Origin: JANMEB01 sp041740495
GTDB taxonomy: Bacteria > Planctomycetota > Planctomycetia > Pirellulales > Pirellulaceae
Length of the DNA: 12,485 nt
NCBI GenBank assembly: GCA_041740495.1
Contig: JBGSLW010000333.1
Span: 1 to 12,485 of the forward strand
Reading direction: 5' to 3'
A model generated the notes under the pieces. The model did not search any database and was not told where the DNA came from. It worked only from the letters and a program-made list of their open reading frames with translations. This document shows positions 6,575-12,485 of this stretch, in pieces. Position 1 is the first letter of the stretch. The number at the start of each line of letters is the position of its first letter. The translations under genes were made by a program, and so were the position numbers.

Positions 6575-6616
6575 GCCTGCGGTTTCTTTGCGCATCCGAT
6601 ACCGGAAACCGCAGGC
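6575..6616. repeat. Inverted repeat gcctgcggtttc / gaaaccgcaggc
   Basis: A perfect 12-bp stem (6575-6586 with 6605-6616) and an 18-base loop, 41 bases after the TIGR03067 stop. There is no T-run on the plus-strand side, so it is not a classical terminator. The same gcctgcggtttc is present at 1901-1912, so it belongs to a dispersed repeat. The remaining bases of the 6534-6784 gap show nothing recognisable apart from the hydrolase ribosome site. Confidence 0.8.
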
Positions 6617-6773
6617 CGGCACGCTCCGAAAAACGGGTCGGACCCCCTCCAAGGTGAGCCAAGCGTAGTCCACACCCCGTGAACACTTACCGTGGTCCGT
6701 ACCGGCGTCCTCCGCGCGTCGCCGTGTCAATCTCGACTGGCGCCTTTTGGACAGTACGCGATGCAAGAAAACA

Positions 6774-6777
6774 GGAG
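6774..6777 (+). promoter_or_regulatory. Ribosome binding site of the CocE-type hydrolase
   Basis: GGAG (in acaggaga) followed by a 7-base spacer to ATG 6785. It selects this start over the in-frame upstream ATG at 6761 and puts the signal peptide at the very N-terminus. Confidence 0.75.
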
Positions 6778-6784
6778 ATTTGAT

Positions 6785-8578
6785 ATGCGGACCCAATGTC
6801 GCCCGTCCTTGCTGTTCCTGGTCGCCGTCACGGTCGTCAGGAGCTGGGGAGCGTCGGCCACCGCACAGGAATTCGACTCGCATTACGTGGCGATGGCCGA
6901 TGGGGTGCGTTTGGCGGTCGATGTCCATCTCCCGCCGGAGCGAGCGCCCGGCGCGAAGTTTCCGGCGATTTTGGAGCTGACGCGGTATTGGCGTTCGGCG
7001 ATCGATCCACAGTCGGGCAGAGTGGTGCAAGCCTTGAGCCCGATCGACCGCGGCTTCTTGAGGCGAGGGTATGCGATCGTCAAAGTGGACGTCCGCGGAT
7101 CGGGGGCGTCGTTCGGATTTCGTTTGGAAGAGTATGGGCCGGCGGAAATTCGCGATGGCTACGCGATCGTGGATTGGGTTGCGAAGCAAGCCTGGTGCGA
7201 CGGCAACGTCGGCGCGTACGGGACCTCGTATTCCGGGACGACGGCGGAGCTTCTGGCGGCGTCACGGCACCCGGCTCTCAAAGCAGTGATTCCCGGTTGG
7301 TCCGACTTTGACGTCTACGCCAGCCCCTGCCGCCCGTATGGTTTGGTCCCCGAGGCCTTTCTGAATGACTGGAGCGAGATGGTCGGGCGGCTCGATCGAA
7401 ACGCGGTCGACGTCCTGGGGACTTCGGTCAAGCCGGTCGATCCGACGCTGCTGTCGCAGGCCGTTGCCGAACATCAAAAGAATCCGGAAGTGGCTCGGAT
7501 GGAGGCGAACCTCGAGTTTCGCGATAGCGAATTCGAGGGGGCTCGTCCGCTGGGTGAGTGTACTTCGCTATTCTGGAAGTCCGACATCGAGGAATCCGAG
7601 GTCCCGATGCTGGTCCTGGCAAGTTGGTTGGACGCAGGGACCGCGGATGGCGCACTCTTGCGATTTCAGAATTATCGCAACCGGCAGTACCTGGTGATTC
7701 TGGCTTCCTCCCATGGGGGCATGCATCACGCCAGTCCTTATGTCGTGGGGGACCAAGTGCAACCCCCGATCCCGTCGGCCCAGGACCAGTTCAACCTGCG
7801 TTTGGCCTTTTTCGATCATTACCTTCAAGGGGAGGCGAATGGTGTCCCGGAGTGGCCGGCGATCCGCTACTTCAATTTAGGGGAAGAGAAAATGCGGGAG
7901 TCGGCGGTCTGGCCGCCGGCGGGGACCGAACTCACTCCATATTTTTTGGCCAGCGGAAACACGTTGGCGGCGGAACCACCCAACACCCGCGACTCCAGCC
8001 AGGCATATCGAGTCGATTTCGACGTGCAGACGGGCGCGTTCAATCGTTGGACGACGCAGATGGGGCGGCCGATCTTGTCGCAGGATCATCGCGAGTCGCA
8101 GGATGCCAGGCTGCTCTGCTACGACACGCCGGCGTTGGCGGCGCCTCTCCAAATCACCGGATCGGTGGAAGTCGATCTGGCAATGTCGAGCTCGGCAGAC
8201 GACGGCTACGTTCTCTGTTATCTGGAGGATGTCGCGCCGGATGGTCAGAGTCGATACTTGACCGAAGGAGGCCTCCGCTTTCTTCATCGGAAACCGAACG
8301 CCAGCCCGCTGCCGAACGGCGATGGCATGTACCATTCGTTTGCCCAGCGCGACGCCATGCCGGTTGTGCCGGGTGAGACGATGCAAGTCGGCTTTCGTCT
8401 CTGGCCGGTGTCCGTGCAAATCGCGGCGGGCCATCGACTCCGGCTGGCCATCGCCGGTTGCGATCGCCGAGTCTTCGGGCGCATTCCCGCGGAAAGCGAA
8501 GTCGAATTCAAGGTGTTCCACGATAGCGCGCACCCCTCGCAGATTCGCGTGCCTATCGTGACCCCCAATGCGGACTAA
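6785..8578 (+). CDS. Secreted CocE/NonD-family alpha/beta hydrolase (X-Pro dipeptidyl-peptidase S15-like)
   Basis: A 597-residue exported hydrolase of ester or peptide-type bonds; the substrate cannot be told. Seen: signal peptide to about residue 28 (ASATAQ), then the S15/CocE catalytic domain opening with YVAMADGVRLAVDVHLP and RGYAIVKVDVRGSGAS. The nucleophile elbow is YGTSYSG (S148). The likely acid is D283 in ASWLDAG and the likely base H310 in ASSHGGMHH. From about residue 440 comes the jelly-roll C-terminal domain (PepX_C type), with ITGSVEVDLAMSSSADDGYVLCYLEDVAPDG and GHRLRLAIAGCDRR. Length is normal for CocE (550-650). The surroundings of His (SSHGGMHHA) depart from the common W-x-HG pattern, so its assignment is less sure. 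It stands alone, followed by repeat hairpins and a convergent gene. Confidence 0.92.
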   Translation: MRTQCRPSLLFLVAVTVVRSWGASATAQEFDSHYVAMADGVRLAVDVHLPPERAPGAKFPAILELTRYWRSAIDPQSGRVVQALSPIDRGFLRRGYAIVKVDVRGSGASFGFRLEEYGPAEIRDGYAIVDWVAKQAWCDGNVGAYGTSYSGTTAELLAASRHPALKAVIPGWSDFDVYASPCRPYGLVPEAFLNDWSEMVGRLDRNAVDVLGTSVKPVDPTLLSQAVAEHQKNPEVARMEANLEFRDSEFEGARPLGECTSLFWKSDIEESEVPMLVLASWLDAGTADGALLRFQNYRNRQYLVILASSHGGMHHASPYVVGDQVQPPIPSAQDQFNLRLAFFDHYLQGEANGVPEWPAIRYFNLGEEKMRESAVWPPAGTELTPYFLASGNTLAAEPPNTRDSSQAYRVDFDVQTGAFNRWTTQMGRPILSQDHRESQDARLLCYDTPALAAPLQITGSVEVDLAMSSSADDGYVLCYLEDVAPDGQSRYLTEGGLRFLHRKPNASPLPNGDGMYHSFAQRDAMPVVPGETMQVGFRLWPVSVQIAAGHRLRLAIAGCDRRVFGRIPAESEVEFKVFHDSAHPSQIRVPIVTPNAD

Positions 8579-8588
8579 CAAAGATTGG

Positions 8589-8607
8589 CGCGACGCTCCG
8601 CGTCGCG
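8589..8607. repeat. Small GC hairpin after the hydrolase gene
   Basis: cgcgacg-CTCCG-cgtcgcg, a perfect 7-bp stem 10 bases after the hydrolase stop. No T-run follows on either strand, so its action as a terminator is uncertain. Confidence 0.6.
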
Positions 8608-8628
8608 ACCCCCATCGTCCCTGGCATT

Positions 8629-8712
8629 TCGTTTAACGCCCAGCCGGAGGCTCCGGCTTAGCGCCAACTGCTGGACGGAGTAAGCCGGCGCCTCCGGCTG
8701 GGCGTTAAACGA
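8629..8712. repeat. Near-perfect 32-bp inverted repeat between convergent genes
   Basis: 8629-8660 pairs with 8681-8712 at 31 of 32 positions (the only mismatch is 8652/8689), with a 20-base loop. The outer 23 bp are perfect (tcgtttaacgccc... and its complement). The left arm has its own small palindrome, agccgga-ggc-tccggct, so alternative folds exist. There is no T-run. It could act as a two-way transcription barrier between the convergent hydrolase and DUF1559 genes, or be a dispersed repeat. Bases 8713-8897 after it hold nothing I can recognise. Confidence 0.85.
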
Positions 8713-8897
8713 GGGATCTCGCAGTCTGTATCGCAACAGAATTTCACGGCCTCATTTTGGACGAGCAGGATTGGCAATGAGGGGACGGCAATTGGCGAAA
8801 CGCAGCCGTAGTCTCTGGAGCTTTCTTCCATCGACACCGGCTTGGTGAAAAGAACGCGAACTGGGTAAACCAAAAAGTTAGCCAGGCCGGTTGCGGC

Positions 8898-8932
8898 AAA
8901 AAGAAAGGGCTCGGCGAAAATCGCCGAGCCCT
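8898..8932 (-). terminator. Rho-independent terminator of the DUF1559 gene
   Basis: On the minus strand a perfect 12-bp stem, agggctcggcga-TTT-tcgccgagccct, is followed at once by TTCTTTTT. It lies 35 bases after the DUF1559 stop and points in that gene's direction. Confidence 0.9.
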
Positions 8933-8967
8933 CGCAATCGACTATTGTGAACACACCGCCTGGCAGC

Positions 8968-10119
8968 TTATTCAAACGCCTTGAGGGTGTTGCCCTTGTC
9001 CAGGATATTGCCCAGGTACAAATCCCACGGATTCACTTCGCAACGGCTGTCCGTGTAACCCGTGATTTCTGGATCGGCACCGGCGGGGATCGGGAAGCCC
9101 GGGTTGATGTAGCCGTCTTTGTTGACGTCGTAGATGCCGCGGACGCTTCCGTCAGCGAACAACATGTTGACGCGGCGGCTATGGTAGGCTTGCCAGTCGC
9201 GGGTGTCTTGCAGGAACAAGGTGGAACCGGCCGAGGGGACGTAGTTGGCTTCGTTGCCGAAGACGACTTCACCTTCGCGGGGCAGCCGCAGTGGGATCAG
9301 ATCGGATAGCAACGTTCCGGTCGGAGCCGGCTTGACCTTTTGATCGGCAGAATCGTAGAAGCTGGGGCCGTCGTTGAACGACTCGGCCAACGGAATACCA
9401 ACCTTCAGCTTCAAGTTGTTGTTGATCGTGGCGTCCAACCGAGCTTCGGCGGTGTCCCCTTTGTCGGCACAACCCAGCATCGAGATCGACGATGAGGGAA
9501 CGATCGCCGAATCGACCAACTTCACCGTGATCGGGCCCAAAGCGTTTAAGAAGTTCTTCATGCTCCCAAGCGTCACGCCGGTGTTGGGATCGATGGCGGG
9601 ACCCGAACGCACCATGTGCCACGACGAAGCGTAGTTGGTGTTGTAGCCCTTGACCATCAAATTCTCATTGACGAAGGCGATCCGCATCGGGTCCAAGTTG
9701 GGGAACGCGGTGTAGATCGCGTAGAACCCTTGGTTCTGACGCTCGGGAGGAGCGATCATCCCGTTGGACGTATCCTTCCCGATCATGTCGTTGACCTTTT
9801 CGTTGCCGTAGGGGGCAACGGGGCAGAGCAAGTTACCGGGGATGGTCCCCTGATCAATGCAATTCGCAACCCACGAGTAGAGCTCGACCGAACCGTCGCG
9901 ACGGGCATCGAAGGCGCCGCTGCAATATTCGTTGTTGGGCGCGTTGTTCGAGTGAGCGATCAGCGCCAAGCCGATCTGCCGCAAGTTGCTCTGGCAGTTC
10001 GCCGAACGAGCCGCTGCTCGCACCGCGGCAAACGCCGGGAACAGAATCGCGAGCAGAATGGCGATGATCGCGATCACCACCAACAACTCAATCAATGTGA
10101 AACCGAATCTCTTACGCAT
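8968..10119 (-). CDS. DUF1559 prepilin-type protein with H-X9-DG motif
   Basis: A 383-residue pseudopilin-like protein of the large planctomycete DUF1559 family (PF07596). Seen: a type II/IV prepilin leader, MRKRFG|FTLIELLVVIAIIAILLAI, with prepilin peptidase cleavage expected after G6, Glu at mature position 5, and a long hydrophobic helix for membrane anchoring and assembly. RAAARSANCQSNLRQIGLAL follows, typical of the family. At the C-terminus is H313-X9-D323-G324 (HSRRVNMLFADG). An EF-hand-like DVNKDGYI lies just after it (about 328-335), resembling a dockerin-type calcium loop. ATG 10119 has GGAGG 8 bases upstream (10128-10132). Family members are numerous per genome and their role (secretion pseudopilins or surface proteins) is unresolved. 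It is monocistronic, with its own terminator at 8898-8932. Confidence 0.95.
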   Translation of the reverse strand: MRKRFGFTLIELLVVIAIIAILLAILFPAFAAVRAAARSANCQSNLRQIGLALIAHSNNAPNNEYCSGAFDARRDGSVELYSWVANCIDQGTIPGNLLCPVAPYGNEKVNDMIGKDTSNGMIAPPERQNQGFYAIYTAFPNLDPMRIAFVNENLMVKGYNTNYASSWHMVRSGPAIDPNTGVTLGSMKNFLNALGPITVKLVDSAIVPSSSISMLGCADKGDTAEARLDATINNNLKLKVGIPLAESFNDGPSFYDSADQKVKPAPTGTLLSDLIPLRLPREGEVVFGNEANYVPSAGSTLFLQDTRDWQAYHSRRVNMLFADGSVRGIYDVNKDGYINPGFPIPAGADPEITGYTDSRCEVNPWDLYLGNILDKGNTLKAFE

Positions 10120-10403
10120 TCAACTATCCTCCAAAAGAAAAAGTACGTGGGGTCGATTCGCGCCGGAACCTGTTTTGCATCCACCGTCTGCTGGCCGCCG
10201 AGGTCGTCCGTGGGCCACCGCCGCCGGCTGCTTTTTTCCCCAATCGCCGTCGCTCGAATCGTCTTCCCTGAAACAACGGGCGAATTCTAGGGGGACCGCA
10301 AGTAGATTTGGTTAAAAGATTGTTAGGAAATGATGAATTCAAAGGGGGCGGGACCAGCCTAGATCGCCCGCTGCGGTGCCCCGTTCCACGTTCGCGGGCG
10401 AAC
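10120..10403. other. Leader/promoter region of the DUF1559 gene
   Basis: These 284 bases between the scpB terminators and the DUF1559 start hold only the GGAGG ribosome site (10128-10132, minus). The AT-rich stretch 10305-10345 is the likeliest promoter area, but no good -35/-10 pair stands out. No gene is supported. Confidence 0.4.
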
Positions 10404-10440
10404 AAAAAAACCCCGAGTCTGCGTGTTGCAAACCCAGGGT
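10404..10440 (-). terminator. Rho-independent terminator of scpB (distal)
   Basis: On the minus strand, ccctgggtttgc - AACAC - gcagactcgggg forms a 12-bp RNA stem with nine Watson-Crick and three G-U pairs, extended by one A-U pair into a run of seven T (10404-10410). It points out of scpB. Confidence 0.85.
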
Positions 10441-10461
10441 CGACAATCCAGGAAAATTCAA

Positions 10462-10483
10462 CGCGAGTCGATCTCGACTCGCG
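10462..10483 (-). terminator. Hairpin immediately after the scpB stop (proximal)
   Basis: cgcgagtcg and cgactcgcg form a perfect 9-bp stem with a 4-base loop, one base beyond the scpB stop codon. Only a broken T-run (ttgaatttt) follows on the minus strand. It is probably an auxiliary or mRNA 3'-end hairpin backing the distal terminator. Confidence 0.6.
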
Positions 10484-10484
10484 G

Positions 10485-11675
10485 TTACTCCCATTCCTCT
10501 TCTTCTTCCTCTTCTTCCGCCTCCCCGTCCTCTTCGTCATCCCAATCGTCGTCTTCTTCCTCGTCGTCCTCGTCCTCGTCCTCCCAGTCTTCGTCGTCCT
10601 CGACTTCTTCCCAATCTTCGTCTTCGAAGTCCTCGTCGTCGAACTCTTCTTCTTCCTCGTCGTCTTCTTCCTCGTCGTCTTCGAAATCGTCTTCTTCTTC
10701 GTCGTCTACTTCGACGTCCTCATCGCCCAAGTCCTCGTCGAGCTCATCCGCATTGCGGACTTCGAGCGCAGCGAACTCCCGCAGTTCGAGCAGCTCGCTG
10801 CCGAAGCCCAGCGGGTCCAGTGCGTGTTGGGAATCCAGTTCGTCGACAGTGTTGGGCGCGGAAAGCCTCACGTTCAATTCCTCCGAATGACCTTCTAATT
10901 CTTCCGTTGGTTTGGGCGTAGATTCTAGGGTCTCCAGGCTGCGAAACCAAGTCGGCAAGCCCGTACCACGTAGTTGACCCGCTTGCGGCAAAGAGTCAAG
11001 ACTAGGAAACCCAAAAGTTTGCAAAAAAAAGCGCGTCGTCCCGTACAAATATGGACGACCCAATTCGCTACCACGTCCGGTGATCCGTACCAACTCGCGC
11101 TCCATAAGCTGCCGCAACATTTCGGCGCAGCGGACGCCGCGAATCGCTTCGATTTCCGCTTTGTTGATCGGCTGCCGGTAGGCCACCACCGCCAACGTCT
11201 CCAACGCGGGGGGGCTGAGGGCAATGTCCGGACGATGAGCGCGCCCCCACCGCCGCAGCCATTCTGCGAATTGAGGACGCGTCACCATTTGGAACCCCTC
11301 GGCGACCTGACGAATTTGAAAGGCCCGCTGCCCCTGGTCGTACCGCACGCTCAACTGTTTTATCAAGGTCCGCGCTGCGGTGCCGTCGGCCAGTCCGGCC
11401 AGTTCCGCTAACTTGCGACTGTGCAACGGTTCGCGCGCCGCGAACAAGATCCCTTCCAAACGCCGCAACCGCTCCTGGTCGGAACATTCATCGGCGGACG
11501 GCTCCACCGCTGCGACCTCGCGGCCATTCAGGCCTGCGTTCCCTCCCGCGCCAGCCCGCTGCCGCACAAAAAACCGGCGACGTGCAAGGCGGGATCCATC
11601 GGCCCGGCGCCATACAGACGTCCGACCGGACTCCCAGCGCTTCGGCGGTCGTCCAATCACTCTGTGTCGTCGCAT
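10485..11675 (-). CDS. scpB: SMC-ScpA-ScpB condensin subunit ScpB with long acidic tail
   Basis: ScpB is the winged-helix kleisin-binding subunit that works with SMC and ScpA in chromosome condensation and segregation. Seen: winged-helix 1 from RLEGILFAAREPLHSRKLAELAG (about 71-93), then FQIRQVAEGFQMVTRPQFAEWLRR. Winged-helix 2 contains LSPPALETLAVVAYRQPINKAEIEAIRGV and GRPYLYGTTRFFLQTFGF, which are diagnostic ScpB motifs ending near residue 225. The protein is 396 residues, against about 200 in Bacillus. The excess is an Arg-rich N-terminus (1-60) and a C-terminal tail (309-396) with 72 of 88 residues Asp/Glu, no Lys/Arg and four Trp. ATG 11675 has AAGGA five bases upstream, but the N-terminal 56 residues look unlike ScpB and a GTG at residue 57 is an alternative start. 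scpA is not in the window. Confidence 0.92.
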   Translation of the reverse strand: MRRHRVIGRPPKRWESGRTSVWRRADGSRLARRRFFVRQRAGAGGNAGLNGREVAAVEPSADECSDQERLRRLEGILFAAREPLHSRKLAELAGLADGTAARTLIKQLSVRYDQGQRAFQIRQVAEGFQMVTRPQFAEWLRRWGRAHRPDIALSPPALETLAVVAYRQPINKAEIEAIRGVRCAEMLRQLMERELVRITGRGSELGRPYLYGTTRFFLQTFGFPSLDSLPQAGQLRGTGLPTWFRSLETLESTPKPTEELEGHSEELNVRLSAPNTVDELDSQHALDPLGFGSELLELREFAALEVRNADELDEDLGDEDVEVDDEEEDDFEDDEEEDDEEEEEFDDEDFEDEDWEEVEDDEDWEDEDEDDEEEDDDWDDEEDGEAEEEEEEEEWE

Positions 11676-11720
11676 GGCATTCCTTGGATCGCGCCGCTCG
11701 CGGTCATAAACTTCGGCCTA

Positions 11721-11860
11721 GCAGCCTGTTGAAAAAACCATAGAGTAGGCCGGAACAAGTCTTCGCGGTTCCGGCACCGTGGTTTTTCGTCGGAAATCGT
11801 TAGTGCCGGAAATTCGTCACAAAGCCTCCTGGTTGCCGGCCTACTTTTTCAACAGGCTGC
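11721..11860. mobile_element. MITE-like element with 16-bp terminal inverted repeats
   Basis: The ends gcagcctgttgaaaaa (11721-11736) and tttttcaacaggctgc (11845-11860) are perfect inverted repeats. A second inverted pair sits inside: agtaggccgg (11744-11753) and ccggcctact (11836-11845). The 140-bp interior has no credible gene but further short ccggcac/gtgccgg complements. This fits a non-autonomous transposable element. No clear target-site duplication is seen at the edges, so mobility is inferred from structure only. Confidence 0.75.
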
Positions 11861-12018
11861 GAGACCTTGTCCCTAACTCGTTTTCGATCGAATACCAGCT
11901 CGACGCGCGGGCGAGTGAGTCCCTGGCCACGAAGCGTAAACCCTTGCGACCCACTTGCTAGCGCCGCGCGCTGGTGTCAAAGGCGCAACTTCAAAACTTG
12001 CCCGTCGACCTGGTTATC

Positions 12019-12035
12019 GTTTTAGGACAAAGCCT
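12019..12035 (+). repeat. GGGACAAAGCC motif, copy 3
   Basis: gttttaggacaaagcct, one base different from the copy at 1982-1998. It is preceded by tagcgccgcgcg (from 11959), as copy 2 is from 1943. It is 139 bases before the aroB start. Confidence 0.6.
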
Positions 12036-12174
12036 GGCATTACTGGTATTTCATCGGTTGGCCAACTACTGGTCAAGTCCGGCGGCGCCGATGACAATGG
12101 CCGTGGGCCGAATTGTACCAATCCGAGTCCATCCCGGTCCTCCCGCTTCACCTGGCTTATCCAGCTTGCGTCCC

Positions 12175-12485
12175 ATGTCCCGGTCCGAGATCGTTCTCCC
12201 GTTGGAGTATTCGCTGGAGCAGCGAAGTCGCGTGGTGATTCGCCCGGGACTGGCGGAAGCCCTGGCGGGTTGGCTTCCCCCCGACGTGCAAGATCGACTG
12301 CTGTTGGTCGTGTCCGACGACCAGGTGGTCCGACTGCTTGCACAACCGATGGTGGATCAGCTGCGGGCGCTCGCGGCCGATGTCTTCGTTCACGTGATTC
12401 CGGCGGGCGAGTCGAGCAAGTCGGCGGCTTGTCTTCAGGGCTGCTGGGAAGCGATGGCGGCAGCCGGCGCCACGCGCGACGCCTT
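12175..12485 (+). CDS. aroB: 3-dehydroquinate synthase, N-terminal part (cut by window edge)
   Basis: The 103 readable residues match the N-terminal part of AroB, which turns DAHP into 3-dehydroquinate in the cytoplasm (shikimate pathway, NAD and metal dependent). Seen: an opening strand pair with SRVVIRPGLAEAL, a Rossmann-like strand LLLVVSDDQV (the family's V(T/S)D nucleotide-side motif), a helix, then VIPAGESSKS (the family's P-x-GE-x-x-KS) and a helix ending AAGATRDA, just before the usual D/R-rich NAD-binding stretch. The diagnostic metal ligands lie beyond the window, so a related dehydrogenase (glycerol-1-phosphate type) is not fully excluded. ATG 12175 fits the family N-terminus; in-frame ATGs at 12091 and 12097 would add an unlikely Pro-rich extension. 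No strong ribosome site is visible. Confidence 0.8.
   Translation, partial: MSRSEIVLPLEYSLEQRSRVVIRPGLAEALAGWLPPDVQDRLLLVVSDDQVVRLLAQPMVDQLRALAADVFVHVIPAGESSKSAACLQGCWEAMAAAGATRDA

Larger units (their letters stand above)
11676..12174. other. Divergent gap between scpB and aroB
   Basis: 499 bases without a supported gene. Contents: a 140-bp MITE-like element (11721-11860), a tagcgccgcgcg...gttttaggacaaagcct dispersed repeat (11959-12035), and otherwise unrecognised sequence. Promoters for scpB and aroB must lie here but none is clear. Confidence 0.5.

Noticed and set aside
8658..8975. 105-codon minus-strand frame after DUF1559
   Set aside because: It needs a TTG start overlapping the DUF1559 stop, runs through the terminator hairpin and into the 32-bp inverted repeat, and has no recognisable domain.
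10423..10890. Plus-strand frame encoding a poly-serine protein
   Set aside because: It is the antisense reading of the GAA/GAC/GAG codons of the ScpB acidic tail.
11779..11961. 60-codon plus-strand frame
   Set aside because: It starts inside the MITE-like element and ends in repeat sequence; no ribosome site and no similarity.
12014..12343. 109-codon minus-strand frame
   Set aside because: Antisense to the start of aroB, whose plus-strand translation carries family motifs.

Overview
The window looks like chromosomal DNA from a planctomycete, most likely Pirellulales-like. This is an inference from gene content: an ECF-like sigma factor paired with a Hanks-type Ser/Thr kinase, a DUF1559 prepilin-like protein with an H-X9-DG motif, a protein with two TIGR03067-type domains, many secreted proteins, high GC, and intergenic spaces rich in short inverted repeats. 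No tRNA, rRNA, CRISPR array or intact transposase was seen. Eleven protein genes are supported; the first and last run off the window.

Layout. 1-933 (-) is the N-terminal part of a Ser/Thr kinase. Upstream of it, 1078-1638 (-) encodes the sigma factor; the two form a likely sigma/kinase unit, separated by a REPIN-like pair of palindromes. A 383-base divergent region with three 10-bp tandem repeats leads to 2022-4195 (+), two secreted trypsin-fold/PDZ proteins. The first has a full catalytic triad. The second is coupled to it, has lost the His and Ser, and carries its PDZ inside the protease fold. Convergent to them, 4232-5461 (-) is a two-gene operon: a tandem-TM2 membrane protein and a head-GIN (DUF2807) lipoprotein.

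Next come two (+) genes for exported proteins: the TIGR03067 duplication protein (5676-6533) and a CocE/NonD-family alpha/beta hydrolase (6785-8578). They are followed by a 32-bp inverted repeat and the terminator of the convergent DUF1559 gene (8968-10119, -). Upstream of that, 10485-11675 (-) is scpB with an extreme acidic C-terminal tail and two successive terminator hairpins. A 140-bp MITE-like element and a dispersed repeat fill the gap before the 5' part of aroB (12175 onward, +).

How the genes relate. Two envelope modules stand out: the sigma/kinase unit facing the protease/pseudoprotease pair, and the TM2/GIN operon. Whether the sigma factor or kinase controls the proteases cannot be read from the sequence. 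scpB (chromosome condensation) and aroB (aromatic amino acid synthesis) are ordinary housekeeping genes. The best candidates for something undescribed are the permuted pseudoprotease beside its active partner, and the covarying palindrome pair inside the sigma/kinase unit.
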